Shown here: piece by piece, positions 35,296 to 46,702 of the stretch
How the letters are laid out: every line of letters starts with the position of its first letter
Numbering within the stretch: the stretch's first letter is position 1
Assembly (NCBI GenBank): GCA_037953625.1
Contig: CM075652.1
Coordinates: forward strand, 17,442,501 to 17,506,500
Direction: 5' to 3'
Source: Crotalaria pallida
Taxonomy: Eukaryota > Streptophyta > Magnoliopsida > Fabales > Fabaceae
Length of the DNA stretch: 64,000 nt
Notes under the pieces: model-generated
Told to the model about the DNA's origin: nothing
The model's input: the letters and a program-made list of their open reading frames with translations, nothing else
Database searches by the model: none
Program-made: the position numbers and the translations under genes

Positions 35296-37139
35296 TTGTT
35301 TACTTTACATTACAATAATTTTTATTTTTTTTATTACTTTTTATAACCGCCTTGATTCAAATTTAACACGTTCTCCTGGGCCTAGGAGTAGGTGTAGAAT
35401 TTAACACATACGCCAAAGTCTTGGAGTAAGTGTAAAATTTAACATGTACTCCAACTTTCTAACATACGTGTTAAAATTTACAACTGCTTCAAGGCCTTGG
35501 AGTATTGAAAAAAATAGCCATACGCTTCTATAGTGACATATGGGTCATTTTTCGTGGATTTTTTACATACGCCTATGTAGAAGCCATTTGTGAACCCACC
35601 ACACTTCGACATTGGCGTATGGTACATTTTATATGGGGATCATAATATATGGGGTGTAAGTGGGAGCATGTGTGTTTGAAAGTATGAGTGAGTGTGTGAG
35701 AGTGAATTAGAAGAGTTTTTGGAGTATGAGTAGGTGAGTGTGAGTGAGGATTTGAGAGGAGAAGAAGAAGAAAAGTTTTTTTTACATAGGGGTATTTTAG
35801 GTATGAAATTTTGAAAGGGGTCGAAAACCCAAAATGGGAGGTTAGAAAATCAATTCTCGTCTCAAATCACTAAACATGCCTTTATGGTACGGACAAAATA
35901 AACTAGCCCAGAAGTAAACCTATGAGTAAGCTTTCCATATATTTTCTTAGGAAAAATATCATGTGTTCAATATTTCAATAATATTTTTTTGGGTTTGCTT
36001 AATCTCATCTCTTAGGGTTGAGAATAAGAACCCAAAAATAGTTAAGTTTTATAGGAAATGATGAATTTATGAGAGATAAAATCTTATATCTTTATCTTTT
36101 TCAAAAAAATCTATCTAATTAAAAATGCTTATATTCAACCATAAAGCTGAGGTTAAGAAAATCCTTATTTTTTTAAAAGAAAGATTTGAATTTTCAATAA
36201 GTTAATAAAGCTAGCTAATAAATCAAAAAGAAGGGAATAATCATGAGTGATTTTTGTTAACTCTTTTATATGAGAAATGTTGAGCTATACAATCTTGTTT
36301 TCTTTACTTTCTTTTCTCCGTACCTTCCTTAAAACCAAATGAATCCATGGCCATGTGTAATTATAAGGAATCTCATTGGTCACATATCTCATTTCTCATT
36401 CATTTGGAAGAAAAATCAGAAGATATATACACATACAATTCCATATGTTGGGAACATGAAATATAATAATGTAAAGTCAAAATATAAGAATCAAAAGAAT
36501 GTGGTTAAGAAGCATTAATTAAATACAGGGTCTCGCTTCATCAATTTACAAATATGACAAAAATCAAAGTTGAAAATGAGTTAACATCAATCGAAAATCT
36601 AGAAACAATAACTAAACGATGATAAGATGATAGAAGAATGAAAACTCACAAAAAAATCAACGAGATGCATACTCTTCTCCTTGTACGATTCCAGATCCAC
36701 ATTTGTTCTTTGCAACTCTTCCTTCATTCGTAACAACAACAAAAAATTAAGAAAACCCTAGAAAATTAGGAAAGTGAGTTTATAATTTTTTTTAAAAAAA
36801 AAGTGAAATCGAGAAGGGAGGGAGAGAGAGAGAGAGAGAGGGAGGACCTTGAGGCTCTAACGATCTCGTTAGTGGTCCAAGATGCGATGGAATGAGATCT
36901 GACTGGAGAAAAAGGGGGAAAGATGAGTATGCTAGTGTTTAAGATAACACAAACTAATTTTTAGAGAGACTTTCAATTTGAGAGTCAGAGAGAGGATGAA
37001 ATCTCAGTGATTCGGTGGGGGAATGAAATCTCAGTGTTTTATACAATTGTGCAGGTGAGGAATTTTGGGTTTTTGGTGCAACGGGAGAATGAAATTTCAG
37101 TGGGAAAAAAAAATGAAAGTATTACTGAAATTAGTTTTT
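35296..37139. other. AT-rich non-coding stretch
   Basis: 35340-35510 contains three imperfect repeats of AATTTAACA(C/T)..AC(T/G)CC..CTTGGAGTA. 36820-36840 is a (GA)n run. A short open stretch on minus near 36650-36728 (starting MKEELQRTNVDLESYKEK) looks protein-like, but I do not recognise it. No gene is supported. It may be the interior of the CACTA-type element ending at 37381. Confidence 0.4.
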
Positions 37140-37381
37140 TTTCCAACTAAACTTTTCTTAGCGAATAAGTTAGCTATCAAATTTTATGTGGCTAGAATAA
37201 CTTCCTAGCTAACCTGTACCTGTTCTATAGTTGTTTATTTTGGTAAATAAAAAAATCGACTACCCAAAATTAGCAAGGGAAATAAATTTTGTAGCAAATT
37301 CGTAGCTGAAGAGCTATCTAACAGCTACAGGGAAAATTCCCTAGCAGAATTCCTTAGTTGTTCCCGAAAATTCTTGTAGTG
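37140..37381 (+). mobile_element. CACTA-type 3' terminus
   Basis: It ends TTCCCGAAAATTCTTGTAGTG, i.e. CACTACAAGAATTTTCGGG inward, a common plant CACTA terminus, preceded by (C)TAGCTA/GCTAGG short repeats in both orientations, as expected for subterminal repeats. I could not find the matching 5' end, so size and TSD are unknown. Confidence 0.5.
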
Positions 37382-37663
37382 GCCTACCGAAGGCCAATAA
37401 TTCATTATCAACCGCTGCCTCAACATTGAGCCATGTCAGGGTTTATTAACGTGAGAGACCTAAATTAAAATACTTTAAAAAAAGGCAAGGACCAAAAGAA
37501 AAAAATACAGGGACAAAATTCAAAATTCGCAACATTTATATTGATGAATTAAGTAATTAAACCTAATATAAATAAATCAAACTCAGGCTTTATATATTGA
37601 ACATTAAAACTCCATGAACAACTCACGTTTGTGTATTATTTATGAGTCATTTCTAATACTTTA

Positions 37664-37787
37664 TGTCACGATCGCGGTTTGGGGTGACCGTTGGTGTCTC
37701 ATCTACGAGTGGGGGTAGATTGACTCAATATGGAGTCGTCACCGCACTTTGTAGAAAAAACGCGAAATAATTAGTTAATTTAAAAAA
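37664..37787 (-). mobile_element. Ogre-like LTR, segment 1
   Basis: TGTCACGATCGCGG...GGGGTAGATTGACTCAATATG and GGAGTCGTCACCGCAC match 27671-27770. The LTR continues at 42560-42756 and 46180-46340 on the other sides of later insertions. The left neighbour is not a primer site, so this is a solo or 3' LTR. 37382-37663 is AT-rich with nothing recognised. Confidence 0.75.
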
Positions 37788-38449
37788 GAGTTAATAATCA
37801 CTTTGGTCCCCGAAAGATATATTGGTCGTCAATTTAGTCCTTGAAAGATTTTCTATATCAAATTAGTCCTCTAAATTAAAGATCAACATGCACTACAACA
37901 AAAATGCAAAAAGATCCCGGTTCCGCACACACATTGATCCCGATTTCGAACTGGGATTGTATCCACTGATATAACAAGTCTGACACTTATGATCCCAGGT
38001 GTTTTAGAAAACACGGAACCGGGATCAATAAAATACAAGGAACTGGGATCAATAAAATACAAGGAACCGGGATCAATAAAATACAAGGAACCGGGATCTT
38101 TAACATATATGATCACTGTTGGGTTTTTTTATAATGAACCGAGATCTTTAGTATATATTATCACTGTTAAGTTTTTTAAAATGAACCGGGATCTTTAGTG
38201 TGTGTATATATATATATATATATTTTATTTATAATATTTTCTATATCCATATATTTAAATAAATTGTACATTTTTTTCAACAAATAAATACCATAATTAT
38301 ATACATTAGAAATGTGAATGTCAATACACATTTAAGATAGATAACTCCCAAACCAAAACAAATGGCTCCATACATACAAACGACTAAACAAGCTCGATCA
38401 TATAGATGCTACATAGTCACATTCTAAAATATATATGGTGCAGCTAAAT

Positions 38450-38542
38450 TTAAAACTCGCCAAGAACGTATGTTGCCCATTCATCCTTGACTTCATTCTG
38501 CAATTCATCGGAGTAGTAGGTGTACTGGCAATCTTCAAAATA
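38450..38542 (-). pseudogene. Ulp1-like terminal exon remnant in CACTA element
   Basis: Minus strand, after acceptor TTGTATAG: 30 residues (YFEDCQYTYYSDELQNEVKD...WATYVLGEF) and a stop. Same position and layout as the C-terminal exon at 6160-6245 of the first CACTA element, so probably the element's own gene remnant rather than a captured host gene. Confidence 0.55.
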
Positions 38543-38923
38543 CTATACAATTTAATAGAAAATGGAATTAGAATTGTGTTGATAAACTAAACGATATATT
38601 TATTATCAAATATAAAAATTACAAACCAATGGTGGAATCATGTGAAAAAGGACTGATGAATAAGAAATTCAACCAAATTAAATTAACTACTATGCAAAAA
38701 GGACATGAATTCTCACAAACTTAAATCTACAACACAATATAGCAGTAGGATGGAAATGCTCCTGATCATCCTGATTTACCCTCACTGTATAGCAGTTATG
38801 CTATTTTCTTTAGGAATTCAAACACCACCATAGGAAGCATCAACTACTAGATAAAGCAAACATCTTATGTGCAAAATTATCACATAAGGAAGCAAAATGG
38901 TAGTGAATTTAGCCAGAAAGTAC

Positions 38924-39290
38924 CTGTTCCCTGGATCTGTCATATCGTCATCATCTACATCAAAGGGACAAGTAAAATCAGGATCATTAAAATCATCCTG
39001 ATAAGACCTACTGGAGCTTCTGGAAAATGAAATCTGTGGTGATCTGTTTAGCTGATATCTTGACTCCAGAATATTTACGTGGTTAATCTTTTCCAAGAGA
39101 AAACAACTACAAAAAACAGTAGACACCCTTAACAAAACTAATATGTTTGAACTTTGAACTAAAGAAAATAAGTTCACTGTGGTTATCGTACAGCATACCT
39201 TCTCAGCTGTTGTGCCTGTTTGCATGTTCATAGTCTTGGAAGCATACCTTGAACCTCTAAGTGGAGGAGATGGAGGTTTTAACACAATTT
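38924..39290 (-). pseudogene. Captured ATG13-like fragment (two exons and intron)
   Basis: Minus-strand exon at about 39290-39199 (PSPPLRGSRYASKTMNMQTG, TTAEKV) ends at a donor AAG|GTATGC. A second exon at about 39048-38924 encodes SPQISFSRSSSRSYQDDF and DPDFTCPFDVDDDDMTDPG, ending at ACAG|GTACTT. This Ser-rich stretch followed by an acidic DDD motif is what I recall from the C-terminal region of plant autophagy protein ATG13. The intron is retained, so the fragment came from genomic DNA. Only a small part of the gene is present and it cannot make a functional ATG13. Assignment rests on recognition, not alignment. Confidence 0.55.
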
Positions 39291-41303
39291 ATCAAAGTTT
39301 GTTTTTTAACACAAAATTTCCGCACTTTATCATGATCCACTAAAAAATATATCCTTTCCAATCTGTTCATGCAAATCTGCATCGCGTGCAACCTGAGGCC
39401 AACAAATGAACAACTTATCATTGAACCATGCTTACCATGAAAGCATATAAAGGTTGAGAATTCCGAAATGGGAAGGGATAGATAGGGTTATAAACTTTAT
39501 GATTGTGTACAAGTGAGCCTCTACCTTCTTCTTACTCTCCAGCTCTTTTTCTGTCTTTAATCTTGCTTAAAATAAAAAGTTTGAAGTGAAGTAGTTAAAT
39601 ATTGAAAATATAACACAATGGCCATGTTAAATCAGTGAATTAAACATGTTACCCATGATAAAAACTAAAAAATAAAAATCCAGAGACCCAAAAACCTTAC
39701 CAAAACAAATTCAAAATGCAAACAAAAAAACTTGCTCGATCAACAAGACTTTAAGGAGCAGCTTAGAATTAGGAAACCAACTTTTCAAATTCCACTAACT
39801 TTGTTGGCTTCAAGTTTTTAACACTTTTCTCAATATAATCTAGTTTAGACTTCAGATGGTATCAATACCAACAGATATTAGTAAGCATGCACATTTGTGT
39901 GTGTTAACTAAACTTACTCAAAAGATGAAGGGAATCTGGTCAAGTTATTGAAAGGGCACCAGTGAACTACAAAGGACAACAGAAAGATAGTTGTACTAAG
40001 AATAGAGAAGCCTTTTGCAACATATCCCAAAAGATACTTCAAAAAAGGAAATAAACATTGAAAAAACAAAGTTCAGTAAGGGAGGCAACACAACTTATTT
40101 TACTAACTATTGCAGTTCAACATTCATATAAAAGTTAAAGTGACCATTTGATAAGAAATTATAATCCTAGTTGAACCACTAATTTGGGAGGGGTAAGTTA
40201 TCTCTAAAGCACTCCGGAAATTTCGCAGAGCTGCACTATATACTGTTAGTCCTGTTCGTTTAATGTGTCAATATTCTACATTATACCAATTGTAATTGGG
40301 TTTTATTATCTTGGACACATTTCTTAATTTTCAATATTTGATCTCAATTGATTGATTGCAGAAATGTACTTGATAATAAGTTGGATAAATTGCAGCAAGG
40401 GCCACTGATTTAGCATCATCAGAATGATGAATATAGTTGATGTAGTAATAAGGTTGCTGCTGCAACAGTTATTGCACTAGGCTCATGCTTAGTTTTGTTT
40501 AGTTTGGGTTTTAAGTTGAAAAGCCTTACATTCAGTTTGCGTCTTATATTCCTGGTCAATTTAGCTCATGCTTCTACTTTATTCAGATGTTATGGGTGTG
40601 TGGATGAGGATTATGGATCACTAGTGGTGTATTAATGTGCAGTACTGCAGTTTCTTTAGAACCGTCTGTTATCACTGTCACAGAACAACGCCAATCCTGG
40701 CTAATGCACTTACCAAAAGGAATGAAAAGAAAGAGCCAGAGAGGCCAACTCTCCTCTTGAATAAGAGCTCCTTCTTTTCAAATACCAAAGGTTGTACCAA
40801 ACAAACCATTTTTTTTATATATTCCTATGAGAATTGCCATTCTAAATTTCACAATTTCAAAATTTCTTCTTCTATGGACAATTTTTTTATATATATTCCT
40901 ATGAGAATTCGTCATTCTAAATCTCACAATTTCTTCTTCTCTTTTCAAATACAAAGTTTGTATTAGTTTAGAACTGCATCTTGTTTAGGTGCATTTCTCT
41001 ATCACCTATGTGTGCATCTTGTTTAGTTTAACTTTAACTAGGACAGTATAAAAGCATTTGATAAGAAATTAGTGGTTCAACAAGGTATCAAACAAGAAAA
41101 ACAAGTCAACAACTTTAAGGCCCATTTGATATCCCACATGATTTTGAGCACATTTACAGGAATGTAAAAACATTAAGATTACACAAAGAAATATCTTAAA
41201 AGATCTTATGCATATTTATGTTAATTGAGAAGCTCCTCATTTTGGTAGTCCGCCATTATCATACATGAAACAATATGTACAAGAAGAATGCAGACCAACA
41301 TAC

Positions 41304-41360
41304 CAGAACTTTTGCACTCCCGAAATCACAAAGCTTAACTTGGTGAGTGAGAGGATGAAC
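41304..41360 (-). pseudogene. Captured GSK3/SHAGGY-like kinase exon
   Basis: A 57-bp minus-strand exon between acceptor CTGCAG and donor CTG|GTATGTT encodes VHPLTHQVKLCDFGSAKVL. This is the DFG-motif segment (metal-binding Asp) of plant GSK3/SHAGGY-like kinases, whose motif is NPHTHQ.K.CDFGSAK. Precise splice borders show genomic capture. The flanks (41180-41303 and 41361-41480) look like partial introns. No other kinase exon was found nearby. Confidence 0.7.
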
Positions 41361-41544
41361 CTGCAGTTCATACATACAATAAGTTTAGAATAAATAAATG
41401 AAAAAACCACAATGAAGAAAAAAAAGAATAACGCACCAATTTCAAGTGCTCAAAGTTATTGAAGCATCATTGCATCAAATAAATATTTACATTTTTTTCA
41501 AAATTATACGTCTTATGTGACCCAAAAATCAAGAGGGATGTTCC

Positions 41545-41967
41545 TCACCAGAAAGCTTCCATTGTTTTTGGGAACCCTAGGTTCCCTCTCCTTGTTCCTG
41601 GATCCACGAGGGCTGGAAAGTGCATCGGTTGCTTCACGCAGGTGATGGTGTTGGCGGCGAGGGGAGCAAGCTGGTTTCCCTCATCGATGTGTCCACAGCT
41701 TCCGTCATCGCTGTGTCCACCGAATCGAAGATTGGCTGCCGCGGTGCCAAATAAAGCATCAGCGAAGGCTTGCGCCGGTGCGGAGAGCAGCACCGAAGGA
41801 GCAGCACCGGAGATCGCGGCTGGGGACTTCGAACGCCGTTGATGAGTTGAGCAGAGATCAGTCACGCTCGATGGTGGAGAGGTAGCACCGAAACCTTCAG
41901 TTTCGAACAGCGAAGACTCATCAACGGGGAAGGAGAAGCACCGCGACAGATTCACCATCATCAACAA
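41545..41967 (-). other. GC-rich segment with open frames, possible captured 5' exon
   Basis: Markedly more GC-rich than its surroundings, with a 140-codon minus frame (Ser/Pro/Ala-rich, no recognised domain) and an overlapping plus frame. It is followed by AGAGACAGAGAGACGAGGG-type sequence, as in 5' untranslated leaders. Base composition suggests a captured host first exon and leader, but I cannot name the gene. Confidence 0.3.
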
Positions 41968-42559
41968 AGGGCCACCGTGAGCAGGGCCGCTGTAGAGAGG
42001 AATAAGAGACTAAGAGACAGAGAGACGAGGGTTACCTTGGTGGGAGAACAGAAAGAAAGAAAGGGAAAAAATGGAACAAAAGTTTGACCCTGGCAAAAAG
42101 TAATGGATTTATTGATCCCAGTTAAATTTAAACAGTGGGATAAAAAATGGTACTGTGATTTTTATATTTAAAAAAAATAAAAATTATATATTTAAAAATA
42201 ATAATCTCGGTTTCGTGTTTTTTTAACTGGGGTCAATAAATTCACTGTATTTTTGTTATATTACATTATATATTTATTTATTTTTTAATTATGATTTGTC
42301 TATTAATCCCAGTTCCGAAACGGAACCGGGATTAATGTTCGGGAACTTTTTAACAATTCTGTAGTAGTGATGGCATCAAGTAGTGGAAATTTTGGTCCTT
42401 GTAAGATTCATATGGTCATCAAATAAATCCCTAAAAGGATCAAAGTGGTGCCATATTTATCTTTGGGGGACTAAATTGATATAAAAAAATATTTTGGGAA
42501 CTAAATTAATGATCGGTGTATCTTTTGAGAACTAAAATGACTATTAACTCTTTAAAAAA

Positions 42560-42756
42560 TGGATAAAGTGTGACCTTGAACTAGATAGATCCCAAATTCT
42601 GGAGTCGGTTACTAATCAGGAAAGGTATTGACATCTCGCTTTCCCATTTGAAAACAGTACCTCTTGATTGGCTTTAATTAATGGACTTGACTAAATGATT
42701 TGTCTAAATGATTTGTTTTAATTTTTGTGCATGACAAGGTTGTCCCTGGTCCTCCG
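42560..42756 (-). mobile_element. Ogre-like LTR, segment 2
   Basis: Matches 27805-27990 of the Ogre LTR (TTGAACTAGATAGAT, GGAGTCGGTTAC, GGAAAGGTATTGACATCTCG). It is interrupted at CTCCG by the Tekay-type solo LTR. Confidence 0.8.
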
Positions 42757-43189
42757 TGTAACATCCCTGATTTTTAATCCCTGATTAAGTAAAAGTTAAT
42801 TATAAACTTATTTTATAATTAATTATCTTTATTTAATTTTTGATTAAAAATGTGTGTGTATGTATGTGTTTGATAAGAGGGGAATCAAAAATGGTTTTTG
42901 ATAATTTATTTGGAATAAAAAGGGTAGTTTTGCGGTTAAGTCCTTGGGAAAGGACCTAAAAGCAATATTAGAAAGGTTTTGGAGGGAAATTCAATAAAAT
43001 ATAAATTTTTTGAAAATTTCAGTCGTGGTAATCGATTACCACGATATAGTAATCGATTACCATAATGCAGAATAGCCAAGGTTAGTGCGTTTGATGAGTA
43101 ATCCGCCACTAATCGCCGTTGACCGCCACAAAATCACCTTGGACACGTCCTATGACCCGTGTCGATCTGCATGAGTCCCTAATTTCTCT

Positions 43190-43198
43190 ATAAATACT
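43190..43198 (+). promoter_or_regulatory. TATA box of the Tekay LTR promoter
   Basis: CTATAAATA lies about 430 bp into the LTR. TATA-like sequences sit at the same place in element B (CTATTTAAG near 10770, minus) and A (GTATTTAAAC near 23775, minus). The transcript would start about 30 bp downstream and include the LTR ORF. Confidence 0.6.
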
Positions 43199-44099
43199 AG
43201 GAGTTGGTTGAATTGAGCTCCATTTTGCATGTTGAAGCTGAAATTTTGGGTATTAGGGTTCATAATTTGCCCCATCTCGTTATCTTTCAATTCCAAATAA
43301 TAACACACAAATTATACACCAATACAAAGTTCACATCACGAGCTTTGTATAGATACCAAATTTGTGAGCTAAGAGTGTTTGTGTGAGAAGAATCGAAGCT
43401 TGGAAGTTGGGGGTAGAATATGCAGAAACCAGAAAAACAGAGTTTTGGAGCTCACTTTCTTAATCGATTGTGGTAAGCTCTTGTAACCATTTGACTCCAA
43501 ACTTGTTCTATTTTCTAGTTCTTGGTGCAAAGTACAAACCCTAATCTTTTCCCCAATTTTCATGCATGATTACTCACTCAAACAATCTGGTTTTGAACCC
43601 CTGCTCAACACTGTTCTGCATGTGCTGCTCTTTAAGAGTCTGAGAATTTTGGAGCAAATCTCTTTCAAGTTTATGTTGATTCACGTCTGTTCTGGTAAGG
43701 GAAAGCTTAATATACACTAGATAGAGTTTGAAAGCAAGTATTTTGATTAGAGAGTCACCAAGAGACTCTAAGGGCTTATGTTGAATTAGTAAATTGGTTT
43801 GGAGACCAAAATGTGCTCTAAAACTTAATTGAGCAAGTTATAATTGATGCATGCAAGCTATTATGAACCAGAAACCATGATTTGAATGAGTAATTTGAGT
43901 TTTGGTATGTTGAGTTGTTGAAAAACATGATTTTTGCATAATTATGTGAACTCTTGTGAATCATGTGAATTAATTCTGTTTCTCTTATGAAACATGTTTA
44001 AAATATGATTCTTGAGGTGTATGAATGATTGGAATAAGTTAAAAATGGTTAGAAATAAAAATGGTATGTTAAAACCTCAATTTTAGTCTTCTGCTGTCA

Positions 44100-44215
44100 T
44101 GGATAATCGATTAACACGATCTGATAATCGATTACCCAGTTGCATTTTGTACAGACTTGATAACATACACATAGTAATCGATTACCAGATTATGATAATC
44201 GATTACCAGTGTCAA
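44100..44215. repeat. TAATCGATTA palindrome sites in solo LTR
   Basis: Four sites of (T)AATCGATTA(C/A), one at first degenerate, lie where elements A and B carry ACTCGAGT arrays. Two more at 43026-43065 correspond to the promoter-proximal ACTCGAGT pair. The copy number is lower than in the CTCGAG arrays. Confidence 0.8.
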
Positions 44216-44943
44216 AAATACTTAAAAATACCATTTTTAATTCTGAATCATTGAGATGATACTTGAAGTACTAATCATTCATATGACCTAAAACTTAAAA
44301 GGACGACTGATTGATGATGGTATAAATCATTATTTAATTAATAATGTGAGACATTATTAAATGTGAAATACCAATCAATTCTTTTAAGTTAAATTGCATT
44401 CATTCTGGAGTTCGGATGTTAGATCGTTTGTCATGTTTTGGTAACATGAGGAGGGCCTCTGGGAGTGTCAACTGACGGCTCGCTTGATGACACATTATGG
44501 TTGACGATGTGGCCAGCAAAATTAATTTGCCGATGATATGATTATTCCGTATTGGACGACGGGACGTCGCTCGAGGAGCGCGTTATGTATCATTTCCAAG
44601 CTTGTCGTGTACATTCTAGGGTGAATGTATGAATGTTGTACAACTAGGAGTACAATGTACTGTTGAGTACATATGTGAAGTAAAGGATGGACATCAGAGA
44701 GTGACATAGTTTGATGGAGTTAGGATGGAGAGTTAGACTCATACATCATGCCACTCATTCTTAATCAATTTAAGTTTGTTAATTGTAAATAAGTGTGAGC
44801 ATCCTACTTGCATCAAGTATTTGCTAAATGATAACCGTGATTGTTAACTGAATTAATGCTATCTGTTCATGCTTATATTGTTTAACTTTTATGCTCTATT
44901 CGTTATGTGTATAGTTTTGCTTATCCCTGTGCCCTTGTAGGTG

Positions 44944-45415
44944 ATGTCGCGATACATCGCTTGCATTGAGATCCGCCCACTTCCTAGTGGAGTGTGGATC
45001 TATGAGGATCATCGGGCAGTGTATGGGGGTGACGTTGAGCAGACCTTCTATCACCCTAATCCACTGGTCTGGTTCCGTCCTCGTAGATTCAGGATCCCCA
45101 TCATTTATACTATGCATGTACCTCTTTTTTTACACTTACCATGGACCACCTCCCACTCGACCAGCTCGCTCTTATCATAGCTTTCGATTTAGACTTGTCC
45201 GCTCACACCCTTTTTCCCTTAGAGTTGTTCGAGAGGAGACTCCCTCACCTGATCCAACGAGTCCTATTAGGGTCACACCAACACCTGACCCTGTACCCAA
45301 TGGTAGGGTACCTACTCCGTCAGGTGAGATTGAGGAGGATCCTGTCGAGGACGAGAGCGGAGGCGAGCCTGTTGAGCATTCTACCGGGAGTTAGTGGAGG
45401 GATGATGATCCATAG
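44944..45415 (+). pseudogene. LTR-encoded ORF, frameshifted copy in solo LTR
   Basis: Starts MSRYIACIEIRPLPSGVWIY, the homologue of the ORF at 16564-18618. The length is 472 bp, one base more than the others. The extra T is in a T run at about 45123-45130 and shifts the frame after MHVP; the second half continues in frame +1 (YTYHGPPPTRPARSYHSFRF ... VEDESGGEPVEHSTGS, then TAG). Over the first 25 codons nearly all differences from element B are at third positions (TCG/TCT, CGA/CGT, ATT/ATC, CGC/CGG, GAT/GAC, CGG/CGC, GCA/GCG), with one V/I change. That pattern implies past selection on the protein. Confidence 0.7.
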
Positions 45416-45713
45416 GTACATGCTTAGGATAGGTGATGTGGATCAGGGGTCTGGTGTATCTGCTGCTGTGGAGGAGTTCTGTTGATGGATGATGATGACT
45501 GCTACTGCTTCTATTACTGGGAGACTACTACTTTTACTACTTTGGTTATGGGATCAGCTCTGGAGTCTTTTATTTTGTTATGTAGATACTGTATACGTAC
45601 TACCTTTTGAGAACTCTAGAGCACTGATCTATCTTTTGAGTTTGTATATATGATGTTATGGACTTGTACTAGGATCTGGAGACTTTATGACCATGGACTA
45701 TGTACTTATTAGT

Positions 45714-45754
<41 letters not shown>

Positions 45755-46179
45755 TATATTACAACTATGTTTCATAGTCTTATTATTTCCGCTTACTTTG
45801 ATAATGATTTAAAGGAATTCGACTATGGTGTTTTCAGATGGTATCAGTTATGTTAGATGAAATAATGGATGACATCACTTATGTTTTTAACATATGAACT
45901 ATAGTATATTTTATTAGATCAAAAGGGATGCTATCTAAGCTTTGAAATGATGTAGTAGTAAATGATTTCTCATTCATAGTAATCGCCGAATTTAATGTTC
46001 AAAGTAATACTTATTTTATTCTCCAAGATCCAATATTTTGGTTTGTGCACCCGCTTCTTTTAGAAAATAAAAAGGAAAATTTTAATCCTATATTTTCTAC
46101 CTTTAAACAAGTCCATATCCCTTCGAGTAAAAAGCTTATTTTTTTTTATTACAAGAGGTTATATTATGAGGGTGTCACA

Positions 46180-46340
46180 CTCCGTACGCTCACAAAATGA
46201 GGAATCAAGGCTACGTAGTTTAATTGTTTAATTTTATGTTAATGATTTTTTTTATGAAATTTATTTGTTGAGAAGGGGAAAACACAAGAGACCTCAACAT
46301 AGAGGCAATGAAAGATGATTTTCCAAAAAAGGGGTGATTT
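46180..46340 (-). mobile_element. Ogre-like LTR, segment 3
   Basis: Resumes at CTCCGTACGCTCACAAAATG and matches 27990-28140 (GAGGAATCAAGGCT, GAGACCTCAACAT, GGTGATTTTCC-like). It ends at the junction with another LTR fragment at 46341. Confidence 0.75.
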
Positions 46341-46702
46341 TGTGACGCCGCTCCCAAAAACTATACTTATAGAAAATAAAGCGTTGAATATTGTACTTTA
46401 TGGACTTGTTTAAAAAATAATACGAATAAAAAAATTTCTTTATCTTCAAGTCAAAGAAGACTTGGATTTGTACCTTAGAAATTTAGCCTTATATTCACAT
46501 AAATAAATTGAATTCGGCTTAATAGCAGTATAATAGTTTAAGTCGTATGAAATAATTCGAGACAACATCTTTTCATTTATTAACGAGAAAATAATTAGCT
46601 CTTTATACAATTAGTCGTTGTCTCGAAGGCTTTAGTAATAACAAATTAATAACAGTTGTCGAATTCCTTTTTTTAAAAAAATCAAAGTGCGCGGAATAAA
46701 AT
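46341..46702 (-). mobile_element. Tekay-type LTR fragment
   Basis: Begins TGTGACGCCGCTCCC and shows the family layout (TATGGACTTGTTTAAA; ends ATCAAAGTGCGCGGAATAA, cognate of ATCAGAGTAAGCGGATAA). It is diverged from A and B and interrupted by the SIRE-like LTR at 46703. The remainder is outside the window or lost. Confidence 0.55.

Larger units (their letters stand above)
37892..42369. mobile_element. Non-autonomous CACTA element with captured gene fragments (4.5 kb)
   Basis: Starts CACTACAACAAAAATGC and ends (inward) CACTACTACAGAATTG, flanked by ATG (37889-37891 and 42370-42372). Subterminal repeats (AACCGGGATCAATAAAATACA and relatives at 37915-38195; ATCCCAGTTCCG at 42100-42345) lie at both ends. 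No transposase remains. Inside, on minus, are a Ulp1 remnant, ATG13-like exons, a GSK3-like exon and a GC-rich segment. The long gaps between them (39300-41300) are AT-rich, with no coding that I can support. Confidence 0.93.
37788..42550. mobile_element. Mutator-type MITE (282 bp) split by a CACTA element
   Basis: Terminal inverted repeats of about 90 bp (GAGTTAATAATCACTTTGG at left; its counterpart reads inward from 42550) are flanked by a perfect 9-bp duplication TTTAAAAAA (37779-37787 and 42551-42559). A 9-bp TSD and long TIRs identify a Mutator-like MITE. Excluding the CACTA element and its 3-bp TSD leaves 282 bp: 37788-37891 and 42373-42550. No coding sequence. Confidence 0.88.
42757..46179 (+). 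mobile_element. Solo LTR of a Tekay-like chromovirus
   Basis: TGTAACATCCCTG at the left and GAGGGTGTCACA at the right, 3423 bp, with perfect TSD CTCCG (42752-42756 and 46180-46184). It is a plus-oriented relative of the LTRs of elements A and B. Features in order: two TAATCGATTAC-type sites (43026-43065), TATA box CTATAAATA (43190-43198), donor TCTG|GTAAGG (43695), TAATCGATTA sites (44100-44215), acceptor CTTGTAG (44940), the LTR ORF (44944) and a (TA)n run (45720-45751). 45420-45715 and 45755-46150 are non-coding. Confidence 0.94.

Noticed and set aside
45141..45485. 114-codon plus ORF after the frameshift in the solo LTR
   Set aside because: It is the wrong frame; the frame that continues the conserved protein is the one containing PTRPARSYHSF, ending near 45394.
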